Positions 35,191-43,382 of a DNA stretch of 64,000 nucleotides are shown piece by piece. Location: NCBI RefSeq assembly GCF_002029235.1, contig NZ_MZGV01000001.1, forward strand, positions 273,291 through 337,290, given 5' to 3'. Position 1 is the first letter of the stretch, and each line of letters opens with the position of its first letter. The position numbers and the translations under genes were made by a program. The notes beneath the pieces are model-generated. The model was not told the DNA's origin and did not search any database. It worked only from the letters and a program-made list of their open reading frames with translations. This stretch comes from Clostridium oryzae. GTDB lineage: Bacteria; Bacillota; Clostridia; Clostridiales; Clostridiaceae.

Positions 35191-36357
35191 GTGAGAAAGG
35201 TAACTGCGTTAATAATTGCGTTGGTATTGTTTTTGGGCACGGCTTTTGGACTTCATGTATATGATAAAAAAGCTTTAGCGTTTAATAACAATGCTTTCAG
35301 TACTTGGAGCAGCCAAACAAAATTTGCTTCTCCAGATGGGATAAGCGAAAATATTAATCCTGGCACTTTAGTTGTTTTTGGTTCTTCTGAATTTCAGCAC
35401 GGGATTAAGACTATCTATCATCCTAGGTCAATGTTTAAGGGTTTTTACTTTAATCCGATGTTAATAGGTGCTGCACATTATCAAAGTTTAAGTCATGCCA
35501 TTACACTTGCAGCTATAAGTAACAGCATTAAAAATAAAAAGGTTGTACTGTTTGTTTCACCAACATGGTTTAGAAAACATGGTGTAAAGAATAAGGCTTT
35601 TGCTCTAAGGTTTTCAGATAGCAGCTATATACAAATGTTAAAAAACAGAAACATTTCAAAGAAAACAAAAGAGTATATCAGAAATAGAGTAGATACTTTG
35701 CTTAAGGTAGATAAGTCAACTTTAAATCGTGTTAAGGTATATAACCGTGTACTTTTAGATGGAACAGGTTCAACTCTAGATGACATTAAATATGAGCTTT
35801 ATAAAAAGTATCTGGCAGAAAGAACTCATCAACGTGTTGTTCTGCGAGCAGCGGTGGCTGAACTGAAACATAACCAGAACAAGAATCTCAAAGATAGAAA
35901 AATTAATTGGAGAAAGTATATAAAGAGGGTAAATGTTAGCAGTAAAAAGTATAGTAAGACTCCGTTTTATATGACGCCTAAAGGCTATGCCAAGTTGCAG
36001 GCTAAGCTAAAACGCATAAAAAGGCCGCTTCCGAAAGCTGGATTTGGAAATCGCAAATCGCTTGAATACAAGGATTTACGCTGCTTTTTGAACATGTGTC
36101 ATCAGCTAAAACTGAAGGTAATGATAGTTTCTCTGCCGGTTAATGGATATTGGTATGATTACAGAGGATTTCCTGCTTACAAAAGAGGAAAATATTACCG
36201 GAGATTAAGAGCAGTTGCCTCTCAATATGGCGCTGAGATGACAGATTTTTCAAGCAAGGAATATAACAAGTATTTTTTTGAGGATGCACTGCATTTAAGT
36301 GGAAAGGGATGGGTGATGGCAGATGAAGCTCTTTACAAGTTTTATAAGGAAAGCTAA
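35191..36357 (+). CDS. dltD: DltD, D-alanyl-lipoteichoic acid biosynthesis protein
   Basis: The 388-residue protein has an N-terminal membrane anchor (about 4-22) and an extracytoplasmic SGNH-like hydrolase domain. The nucleophile block is 'VVFGSSEFQHG' (Ser65/66) and the C-terminal Asp-x-x-His block is 'EDALHLSGKGW'. DltD completes transfer of D-alanine to lipoteichoic acid on the outer side. The start is GTG at 35191, with GAGG at 35180-35183 eight bases (minus one) upstream. The middle of the protein is unusually lysine/arginine-rich (about 150-290). Its last 35 bases overlap dltX in another frame. Confidence 0.92.
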   Translation: MRKVTALIIALVLFLGTAFGLHVYDKKALAFNNNAFSTWSSQTKFASPDGISENINPGTLVVFGSSEFQHGIKTIYHPRSMFKGFYFNPMLIGAAHYQSLSHAITLAAISNSIKNKKVVLFVSPTWFRKHGVKNKAFALRFSDSSYIQMLKNRNISKKTKEYIRNRVDTLLKVDKSTLNRVKVYNRVLLDGTGSTLDDIKYELYKKYLAERTHQRVVLRAAVAELKHNQNKNLKDRKINWRKYIKRVNVSSKKYSKTPFYMTPKGYAKLQAKLKRIKRPLPKAGFGNRKSLEYKDLRCFLNMCHQLKLKVMIVSLPVNGYWYDYRGFPAYKRGKYYRRLRAVASQYGAEMTDFSSKEYNKYFFEDALHLSGKGWVMADEALYKFYKES

Positions 36358-36484
36358 ATCTAATTCAACATGCAGATTTATTGGCTGGGTGATTGTTTTC
36401 TATTTATTGATGATAATTTTATACCTTTATTTTATGGATGCTAATTTGTCTACAGCACCAAAATATATATATTCAGAGTTTTGA
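36323..36484 (+). CDS. dltX: DltX, teichoic acid D-alanylation micro-protein, overlapping the dltD end
   Basis: This 53-residue frame starts with ATG inside the dltD 3' end (+1 frame) and ends with TGA at 36482-36484. It has one basic N-terminal segment, one membrane helix ('WVIVFYLLMIILYLYF'), and the C-terminal ending 'KYIYSEF'. DltX proteins are about 50 residues with one helix and end in a conserved F-x-Y-N-E-F-like motif; Y-I-Y-S-E-F fits that with Ser for Asn. DltX usually lies upstream of dltA; here it is last. 'GGGTGATGGCAG' serves as a modest ribosome site, and coupling to dltD is likely. Confidence 0.78.
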   Translation: MKLFTSFIRKAKSNSTCRFIGWVIVFYLLMIILYLYFMDANLSTAPKYIYSEF

Positions 36485-36524
36485 TTTCAAATAAAAAATA
36501 AGTATACTATTCTGTGACTCAAAG

Positions 36525-36563
36525 AAGCCTTACACCCATCTAAATGAGGGCGTAAGGCTTTTT
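36525..36563 (+). terminator. Rho-independent terminator of the dlt operon
   Basis: AAGCCTTACACCC (36525-36537) pairs with GGGCGTAAGGCTT (36548-36560), one A-C mismatch, followed by TTT. The A-rich left flank (CAAAG) gives little U-tract on the minus strand, so it mainly serves the dlt operon. Confidence 0.85.
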
Positions 36564-36568
36564 CAGTT

Positions 36569-36633
36569 TCTAGGAATTTATGCTTTTTTCCAATTGGGGA
36601 TAACTCTTCATTAAAATCATGTTATACCCCTAA
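36569..36633 (+). repeat. Dispersed post-terminator repeat, family B copy 3
   Basis: TCTAGGAATTTATGCTTTTT then TCCAATTGGGGATAACTC, nearly identical to copy 1 over its first 30 bases, starting six bases after the dlt terminator T-tract. The tail GTTATACCCCTAAA aligns with GATACACCACTAAA of copy 4. Confidence 0.65.
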
Positions 36634-36652
36634 AGATTAAGAATCAAGGCCT

Positions 36653-36844
36653 AAAAAAGATTACATCCGAAGTCGGCATTTGGAGTGAATTTAGCAATTA
36701 CACATGTCTTTTAGGCAAATTTGCGTTAAGATGGCGAATTGTTTGAGGCGCAGCGGAGTTATGAGCCATTAGGAAATTTGTCTAAAAGATGTGGTGTAAT
36801 TGCTTGATGAACGTAACTAGCCTACGTAGGATGTAATCTTTTTT
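36653..36844. ncRNA. Structured hairpin-closed element, family A copy 1
   Basis: The 192-bp element is closed by a perfect 16-bp inverted repeat, AAAAAAGATTACATCC (36653-36668) and its complement at 36829-36844 ending in a T-tract. Inside, GCAATTACAC pairs with GTGTAATTGC, and TGTCTTTTAGGCAAATTT pairs with AAATTTGTCTAAAAGATG, so most of it folds into one long rod. The central segment GAATTGTTTGAGGCGCAGC is conserved in copy 2. It lies between the convergent dlt operon and GH120 gene and could terminate both strands. No reading frame is conserved. Confidence 0.65.
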
Positions 36845-36854
36845 ATAATAGTTA

Positions 36855-38771
36855 TTACCAAACTTTAATGTAGTTTTTGCCTTTTTTCAAAAGGCCAATT
36901 GGTCCTAAAGGACTCCTTCCAGTTCTATGTTCATCAAGAAAATCAGTATTTAGGAATACCTCACTACCATCTGGGTTTTCAAACTCAGCATCAACTATGC
37001 GTACTCTAGGTAAAGTAGCTGTAGATTGAATTTCTCCTAGGATATTTTCGAAGCTTTCTGGCAGTTCACAGGAAAGATAAACTTCTTCTCCTCCATCAAT
37101 AATGCGGAAATTTGGATTAAAACTTTCATCAACTAAATTATTATTTTCTCTTTCAAATGGTTCTGCTCCATTGAAGTACGCGTTGTTATTAATGTAAACA
37201 GGTTGTTCTACTAATACAAATTCTTCAAGATCGCCATGTTTTTTATTTGCTTTTTCGATGTATTCTTCTAATGACGTAGTATAGTTTTTATAATGAGAAG
37301 TTCCAACACCTTTTACCCCATCTCTTCCAATGAAGATATTATTATAGAAACGATCATCTCCACCATAAACAAATGAAAAACCTGCGATTTTAGTACTGTG
37401 TGGAAGGTGATATTGTGTAGAACGGTCTAATCCTTTCCACTGATCCATCTTACCGCAGATTAGGTTATTGATATATGCTCCGCCTTGTGACGCATTATCT
37501 AGACTGTGTTCAGAAGCCAAGATATTATGGTCAATAATATATGGTCCGTGGCTTATTTCTACAAATAAATCACGATTATTGTTATAGAATAGGTTCTTAC
37601 TGATTCTTGTTCCTTGTGTCTGCCAATCAGACCATAATCCTAAAGAGCAATCATGAATACGGTTATGATGTATCTGCACATCAATGGCTGCGTGGAGCTT
37701 GATTCCTGCTATTTCATAACCATAAAATTCACGCTTTAGAGCAATGTTATAAATATGATTGTGATGAATTTCACTAAAAATACATCCTAAATGACCAACA
37801 ATTCCATTCTGGCCACAATCATAGATGGTATTATTTCGGATAATATGGGAGCCGATCTTTTCCTTGCTCCAGCCATTGCGCTCAGCAGAAAAGACAGATT
37901 CTAGCTGGTATTGGTATCCAGGTTTATCTTTACGGATAGAGCGATAGTTGTTTCCTGTGGAACCTTCTTTACCAATACTAATTGCACTGCATTTTGAATC
38001 ATGAATAACATTATTTTCAATAATCCAGCCTTTACTCCAATTTGCACCCATAAGTCCTGGCTGGTCTGCTGTCGGAGGTGCCCATGGTGTTGCAGCATGG
38101 GCCATTTCAAAGCCCCTTACAGTAATATAATCAATACCTGTCTCTTTAGGATAGAAACAGGATCTACGTACATTGATTTCAACATATTCTTTGTTTGGGT
38201 CAGAGCCTTGGAAATTTGCATAAATAGTTGTATTATCAGCATCTACTTTTGCAAACCAAACATATTTAGTCTGTTCTTGATTGTGGATAGGAACAATTTT
38301 TTGTGTCCAATTATCCAATACTTCCGTTCTGGTGTTTGGATTAATTAGTTGTTCAAAACTGCTGACCTCATAAAACGACATGCCATTTAGATAAACATCT
38401 CCTAAATGCTTGGTAGCATCATTTATGACAAGCCAATCTCCAAACACTTCTTTTTCATATGGATTATAATCGCCGAAAAATGTATTCGGCAATATGACTT
38501 TCCAGACATTTCCCTCTACATGCTGCCAGTCTTGAATGTGCTCCGATCCTTTAATAACTACTTTTTCTCCTTCTGCAGCTTGGTAAATAATCCTTCTCTT
38601 ATCACTTAATCCTTTAAACCTTGGATTTACCCATTCACGGTATACTCCTTCATGGACTATAATCGTATCTCCAGCTACAGCAATAGAAGCAGCTTTATTG
38701 ATTGTTAAAAATGGATATTGCTGAGTTCCTTGACCTTGATCGGAACCGATTTTTGCTACATGATATTCCAT
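36855..38771 (-). CDS. GH120 beta-xylosidase (right-handed beta-helix)
   Basis: The 638-residue protein without signal peptide is beta-helix-rich, with many 'IIRNNTIYDCGQN'-type coils. It strongly resembles the founding GH120 enzyme XylC of Thermoanaerobacterium as I remember it, including the ending 'KKGKNYIKVW'. Asp382 ('LWSDWQ') and Glu405 ('DLFVEISHG') fall at the same residue numbers as the nucleophile and acid/base reported for that enzyme. It should hydrolyse xylobiose and short xylo-oligosaccharides in the cytoplasm. GGGAGG precedes the ATG. The divergent AraC gene (38892) is the likely regulator. Confidence 0.88.
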   Translation of the reverse strand: MEYHVAKIGSDQGQGTQQYPFLTINKAASIAVAGDTIIVHEGVYREWVNPRFKGLSDKRRIIYQAAEGEKVVIKGSEHIQDWQHVEGNVWKVILPNTFFGDYNPYEKEVFGDWLVINDATKHLGDVYLNGMSFYEVSSFEQLINPNTRTEVLDNWTQKIVPIHNQEQTKYVWFAKVDADNTTIYANFQGSDPNKEYVEINVRRSCFYPKETGIDYITVRGFEMAHAATPWAPPTADQPGLMGANWSKGWIIENNVIHDSKCSAISIGKEGSTGNNYRSIRKDKPGYQYQLESVFSAERNGWSKEKIGSHIIRNNTIYDCGQNGIVGHLGCIFSEIHHNHIYNIALKREFYGYEIAGIKLHAAIDVQIHHNRIHDCSLGLWSDWQTQGTRISKNLFYNNNRDLFVEISHGPYIIDHNILASEHSLDNASQGGAYINNLICGKMDQWKGLDRSTQYHLPHSTKIAGFSFVYGGDDRFYNNIFIGRDGVKGVGTSHYKNYTTSLEEYIEKANKKHGDLEEFVLVEQPVYINNNAYFNGAEPFERENNNLVDESFNPNFRIIDGGEEVYLSCELPESFENILGEIQSTATLPRVRIVDAEFENPDGSEVFLNTDFLDEHRTGRSPLGPIGLLKKGKNYIKVW

Positions 38772-38891
38772 CGTTTTAATCCTCCCTTGAATTCGTTTTC
38801 TTTTATTATAAGAAATAATGACTGTTAGTTCTATTCAAAATGTAGTATACTTTAAGACAATATTTGTGTTTTTATATTAGGAGAAGATATT

Positions 38892-39647
38892 ATGGTGTTT
38901 TTTGAAAAACATGGAGTTGATGAAAAAGAATTTTTTAGGTTTTTTCCATTGAAGAACTATCATTTTCCACTTCATTTTCATCGAGCATATGAACTTATAT
39001 TTGTCAATGATGGACAGATATCTGTATCAATTGATCAAAAAGAATATTTGATGCAGAAAAATGAATTTGCATTTATCTTTAATAATCAACTGCATGAATT
39101 TAGAACCATTGATTATTCTGAGATTACAATCATCCTTTTTTCACCAGAATTGATTGGCGATTTTTTCATGAAGTTTAAAGGCTTTATTCCAAGTGACAAT
39201 GTACTGCATTTTGAAGAGAAACTTGATCTCAAAAAACTTAAATCTATCTACAGTCAGAAAAGCTTTATATATGGTATTTGTGATAATCTTATAAATCATA
39301 CATCCTTTGCTCCGATAAAGCAATCATCCCAAACAAAGGCACTCTATAAAATCCTGCTTTATGTAGAGAAACATTACTCTGTAGATTGCACATTAAAAAC
39401 CGTTGCAAAACATTTACAGTACGATTATCCTTATCTATCAAGGCTGTTTGTTCAACTGATGAACATGAGCTTTACTGATTATTTAAACAATTATAGGATT
39501 TCACAGGCATGTTATTTACTGAAAAATACAAATCAGTCTATTGATGAAATTGCAGACAATTGCGGGTATAACAACTTAAGAACCTTCCATCGTAATTTCA
39601 GGAAAATAACAGGACACTCGCCTAAAGAATATCGAATATTAGATTGA
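38892..39647 (+). CDS. AraC-family regulator, probable controller of the GH120 gene
   Basis: The 251-residue protein has a cupin-type sensor with the histidine pattern 'HFPLHFHRAYELIFVNDG' and an AraC DNA-binding domain at about 150-248 ('LKTVAKHLQYDYPYLSRLFV', 'IDEIADNCGYNNLRTFHRNF'). It starts with ATG preceded by AGGAGAAG. It is divergent from the GH120 gene with 120 bp between starts, so it most likely senses xylo-oligosaccharides and activates that gene (inference from position). Confidence 0.85.
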   Translation: MVFFEKHGVDEKEFFRFFPLKNYHFPLHFHRAYELIFVNDGQISVSIDQKEYLMQKNEFAFIFNNQLHEFRTIDYSEITIILFSPELIGDFFMKFKGFIPSDNVLHFEEKLDLKKLKSIYSQKSFIYGICDNLINHTSFAPIKQSSQTKALYKILLYVEKHYSVDCTLKTVAKHLQYDYPYLSRLFVQLMNMSFTDYLNNYRISQACYLLKNTNQSIDEIADNCGYNNLRTFHRNFRKITGHSPKEYRILD

Positions 39648-39789
39648 GTGTATGAATTTTTTTGCTTATAATGGAGTTATAAAAGTAAATAGGCAAATGC
39701 AATGTCACAATGAAAAGGTTTTCTTGATTGGTGTGTAAAATAAACCGAAGCTGTCAATCAGCGTTTGAGGAGAAGAGAGGATAAGTATA

Positions 39790-40657
39790 TTGAAATTAAA
39801 TTATGACAAAGAAGAAATTCTAAGAGTAATTGACAATATTGTTAAAAAAACAATGACAATGGATTTAACATGGGATTGGCCTTGTGGTGTGGCTTATTAT
39901 GGTGTAACTAGAGCCTATAAAGCAACAGGAAATAAACAGTATTTAGATATGCTTAAAAAGTGGACAGAAGAGTATATTGAGCTGGGTCTGCCGGACTGGA
40001 CTATTAATACTTGTGCCATGGGACATATGCTTATAACTCTATACGAAGAAACAAGTGAACAAAATTATTGGGATATTATTATGAGTAAGGTGGATTATAT
40101 CAGAAACAGAGCTGCTAGATTTGGTGATAAGGTTTTGGAGCATTTAGATTTTCCAGAGCAGGCATGGGCAGATACATTGTTTATGGCGGCCTTTTTCTTG
40201 CTTCGTGTAGGAGTTAAATTAAAGGATGAAGAGATGATTAATGATGCGCTAAATCAATATTACTGCCACATTAAGTATTTACAGAACTCTAGTACCAGCT
40301 TGTGGTATCACGGCTATGATAATGTTAAAGGCAGCATTAAAGTTAGTTCAAACAGATAATGGTTTATGGAGAACAGTACTAGATTATGAGTATTCCTATG
40401 AAGAAGTATCTGCATCTTGTGGAATTGCAGCTGCTATGATTAATAACGATAATCCCCTTCATACCAGATATGTGCAAAAGGCATTAGAAGGTATATTGAA
40501 AAACATAAGCAAAGATGGACGTGTTCTGAATGTATCAGGAGGTACAGCTGTAATGAAAGACAGAGATGGATACTGTACTATTACAAAAGAGTGGATACAA
40601 GGCTGGGGGCAAGGCTTGACATTAGCTTTTCTATCCGATGTGATTGAATTAGAATAG
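39790..40657 (+). pseudogene. GH105-type unsaturated glycuronyl hydrolase pseudogene
   Basis: Two frames, 39790-40359 and 40316-40657, together read as one (alpha/alpha)6 glycosidase of the GH105/GH88 type: 'TWDWPCGVAYYGVTRAYKAT' at the start, 'QAWADTLFMAAFFLLR' with the usual Asp, and 'YHGYDN'. After the break come 'DNGLWRTVLDYEYSYEEVSA' and 'GWGQGLTLAFLSDVIEL'. The segment that should hold the W-x-R-x-N-x-W motif is missing, and the halves are out of frame, so an internal deletion of about 40-50 codons has inactivated it. TTG start with GAGAGGATAAG upstream. The lost function was cleavage of unsaturated uronyl oligosaccharides. Confidence 0.72.
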
Positions 40658-41049
40658 ATTGCAAGCGTATTTATTTTGTGTTAGGATATGATAATTGAAT
40701 TAACAAGTGAAATAGTATGCACAAATTTATCAATAATACTTTGATTACACAATGGAAGATTGAGAAGAATTTTTAAACTTAGAAAAATAAAAAAGATATG
40801 ATGTTTTTACAAGAAGGAGAAAGTTCTACTCTTATTTTACAAAAAAATGATTGATAAAGTTGTGGTTGCAAAATAAGAACATGCAAGTAGCTTTAAATTA
40901 TTAAATAGCTATTGAACGCTATGAATATTTCCTTGCTCCATTTTCCTTTAAATTGGTTACACATCGTAGTTAGCAGGTTTTAAGTGCAGCTATAATAGCA
41001 AGGAGTGGTTAGTATTGAGTTATGATAATATTATTGATATTTAGTATCT
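40658..41049. other. Intergenic region with coding debris
   Basis: No intact gene. Short frames such as 'FLQEGESSTLILQKND' (about 40800-40855) and a 9-codon frame preceded by AAGGAGTGG (41014-41043) look like debris of lost genes but are not assignable. No terminator behind the GH105 remnant was found. Confidence 0.4.
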
Positions 41050-41118
41050 TGACTAATAAGTAAAAGTGGAATAAAATTACACTTAGGAAACTAAAAAAAC
41101 AAAAATAGTTTCCTAAGT
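41050..41118 (+). promoter_or_regulatory. Promoter and TetR operator of the MFS-TetR operon
   Basis: TTGACT (41050-41055), 16-bp spacer, TAAAAT (41072-41077), then a perfect 13-bp inverted repeat ACTTAGGAAACTA (41081-41093) and TAGTTTCCTAAGT (41106-41118) with a 12-bp A-rich spacer over the expected start point. Repressor binding there would block transcription. The TetR protein encoded second in the operon is the obvious ligand. Confidence 0.72.
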
Positions 41119-41140
41119 ATTTTGCGCAGGGGGTATAGTT

Positions 41141-42337
41141 ATGGAAAAAAATTGTATAAGAAAGAGTGCAATTCCAGCAGTAGTAATACTTAGTCTCGCT
41201 CTTGCTTTTCGTCAAATGTCTATGACAATCGTTATGCCATTTATTTCTACATATTGCAGATCATTAATAGGATATACTTCTTTATATGCAGGTTTAGCTG
41301 TGGGAATTTTTGGACTTATGCAGGCAGTTTTTCAAATTCCTTTTGGAATGTTCAGCGATAGATATGGCAATAAGCTCATAATGCTAATTGGACTCACTCA
41401 AGTGGTAGTAGGACTTATTTTGGCATATTTTGCAAAGAATATTAGTTTGTTGATTTTCGCGCGAGCATTGCAGGGAAGCGGTGCTATTATAGGTGTAGGA
41501 TATTCCTGGGCAGCTAGTATAGCTGGAGAAAAGGAAAGAATTCGTGCCATGAGTATTTTGGGTGCTTTTGTTTCGGCTGCTGCTGCTTTAGCGTTTGCAT
41601 TAGGACCATTATTAAGAGAAATCATACCTGTTAATTGGATGTTTTTATTTTGTGCAGCATTACTTTTTTTAAATGAAATATACATTTTGTTTTTTATAAA
41701 AGATAACAAAAACAAAAATGAGATTAGGCAGAATGTACCTGAAAGTAAGCATATTCGAACTATATTTCACAACAAAAGCTTTATTGTGATGAATTTGTCT
41801 GCTTTTATAAATAATTACATGATGGTATCTGTATTTTACGCAGTACCAATTTACTTGACCAAGGTTACAGGTGAAACAGGAATGTGGAAGGTTTTTATTC
41901 CGGCAATTGTGGTTGCTATATTTATAATGAAACTGGCTGTTCGATTGAGACAAAAGGGCTTTAATAAACAGATACTAATGGCAGCTTTTCTAATCTCTGC
42001 CTTAAGCCTTATTTTATATTTCAATAAGACATCGTATTCCTTTCTATTAATAGGTACTACTTTGTTTATGTGTGGCTATATTATCATAGCAACTTTTGTG
42101 GCGACAAATGTAAATGAGGCTGTAGAAGACAGCTATCGTGGTACTGCTAATGGTATTTTTAATTCTTTTCAATACATAGGAAATTTTGCGGGAGCTGTTT
42201 TGACGGGTGCGCTATGGGGAATTTCAGAGAAGTTGACCTGGTTTGTTACAATAGGAATAGGAATTGCAGGCTTTTTGATTATTGTATCAGATACTAAGTA
42301 TCAAGAGCCTGTTAAAGAGGAGGAGAATGTGCAATGA
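41141..42337 (+). CDS. MFS transporter, 12 membrane helices
   Basis: The 398-residue membrane protein has 12 predicted helices and motif A in loop 2-3 ('GMFSDRYGNKLIMLIG'), plus 'GSGAIIGVGYSWAASIAGE' in helix 4-5. Its resemblance is to the small drug-efflux or YfkF/SetA-like carriers rather than sugar symporters. Substrate is unknown; coupling to a TetR repressor favours efflux of a toxic compound. GGGGG is nine bases before the ATG. The stop overlaps the tetR start by four bases. Confidence 0.82.
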   Translation: MEKNCIRKSAIPAVVILSLALAFRQMSMTIVMPFISTYCRSLIGYTSLYAGLAVGIFGLMQAVFQIPFGMFSDRYGNKLIMLIGLTQVVVGLILAYFAKNISLLIFARALQGSGAIIGVGYSWAASIAGEKERIRAMSILGAFVSAAAALAFALGPLLREIIPVNWMFLFCAALLFLNEIYILFFIKDNKNKNEIRQNVPESKHIRTIFHNKSFIVMNLSAFINNYMMVSVFYAVPIYLTKVTGETGMWKVFIPAIVVAIFIMKLAVRLRQKGFNKQILMAAFLISALSLILYFNKTSYSFLLIGTTLFMCGYIIIATFVATNVNEAVEDSYRGTANGIFNSFQYIGNFAGAVLTGALWGISEKLTWFVTIGIGIAGFLIIVSDTKYQEPVKEEENVQ

Positions 42338-42885
42338 AACAGAAAATATTGGATGTAGCTGCTAAGTTAATTCTTCAGTATGGCTTAAAAAAATTCACTG
42401 TAGATGAAATAGCTTCAGAATTAAGGATAAGTAAAAAAACAATATATCAATATTTTAATAGTAAAGACGATATCATTCGTGAATATTTCGAGGTATCTAT
42501 TGCAACCGATAAAGACAGTATGACATCTGTTGTTGCTGGAAATAAGGATTTTTCGTATAAAATTCATGCGATTGTATATTCTAGTCATCGATATCGACTG
42601 CCAGTCTCTTTATTAATGGAAGCAAAGCAATTCTATCCTGAAGTATGGTCAAAGATAGAAGAACTTAAGCAATTTAAGCTGAATGCTACAAAAAAATTAT
42701 TAGAGCAGGGAGTTAAAGAAGGCATCATTAAGTCCGAAATGCATTTTGGAGTACTTTCTAAAATGATTGAAAAAATAAGTGATATGTTTACCGATTATGA
42801 TTTCTTGCTTGAAAATAAATTAAACACACGAGAGGCAATAGATGAAGCGCTAAAAATCATATTCAATGGGATATTAAAAATTTAA
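42334..42885 (+). CDS. TetR-family repressor
   Basis: The 183-residue protein has the N-terminal TetR helix-turn-helix 'FTVDEIASELRISKKTIYQY' followed by 'FNSKDDII' and a helical ligand-binding domain. It is translationally coupled to the MFS gene (ATGA overlap) with GAGGAG upstream. The 13-bp inverted repeat in front of the operon is its probable operator, giving the usual feedback control of an efflux pump. Confidence 0.87.
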   Translation: MKQKILDVAAKLILQYGLKKFTVDEIASELRISKKTIYQYFNSKDDIIREYFEVSIATDKDSMTSVVAGNKDFSYKIHAIVYSSHRYRLPVSLLMEAKQFYPEVWSKIEELKQFKLNATKKLLEQGVKEGIIKSEMHFGVLSKMIEKISDMFTDYDFLLENKLNTREAIDEALKIIFNGILKI

Positions 42886-42966
42886 CTATATATTTTATTT
42901 TAATAGCATTATTTTGGCCTTATTAAAAGTATATTCGAAGTTATTTAAAATAAGGCTATGATTTAC

Positions 42967-42995
42967 TCCCTCAGACTATGGTCTGGGGAATTTTT
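42967..42995 (+). terminator. Rho-independent terminator after tetR
   Basis: CAGAC (42972-42976), loop TATG, GTCTG (42981-42985), extended outward by a T-G and two C-G pairs and followed by five T. Moderate strength. The rest of 42886-43166 has no recognisable feature. Confidence 0.6.
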
Positions 42996-43166
42996 ATATT
43001 TATAAAACAATTTATATCCTAGCATTTCTTAAATTCAGGATACGCTGTTTAAGACTAAAAAATGAGTGGTAAAGGCATTTCCCATTGGTTTAAGCTGATG
43101 TAAGCACTATGTATAAAAATGTAAAAAATACTTATATTTATTTTTATAAGATATTAAAATGATTTA

Positions 43167-43246
43167 TTGACAATGTAAAAATAAGGTAGTAATATAAAGA
43201 TATGGTATTTGAAATGGGTTTCAGAAACCCGTTTCAAATACCATAT
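43167..43246 (+). promoter_or_regulatory. lacI-type gene promoter with a 47-bp operator palindrome
   Basis: TTGACA (43167-43172), 17-bp spacer, TAATAT (43190-43195): an almost ideal sigmaA promoter. Five bases after it begins a palindrome of 23-bp arms (43200-43222 against 43224-43246, one G-T pair) centred on 43223, with the core GGGTTTC-A-GAAACCC. It covers the start point, so it fits an autorepression operator for the LacI-family protein. No T-tract follows, so it is not a terminator. Confidence 0.72.
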
Positions 43247-43353
43247 ACAAGGGAAAGTTTAAATATATTCTGTTTTAAAATGTCCTTGGCTCGAACCTAT
43301 TTATTAGCATCAGTATAGAATTTTAGCTCATTTAATGTACATATTAGAGCAAC
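43247..43353. mobile_element. MITE-like element, family C copy 3 (diverged)
   Basis: GAAAGTTTAAATATATTCTG (43253-43272) and CCTTGGCTCGAACC align with the same stretch of copies 1 and 2. The right half (AGCATCAGTATAGAATTTTA ... GAGCAAC) aligns more weakly with copy 2's right half. Terminal repeats have decayed, so the ends are approximate. It begins right at the edge of the operator palindrome and ends 30 bases before the gene. Confidence 0.45.
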
Positions 43354-43382
43354 GAATTATTATTTAATTTGGAGGTATAACA

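Noticed and set aside
43200..43246. The 47-bp palindrome as a terminator
   Set aside because: No T-tract on either strand and it lies directly after a consensus -10 box.
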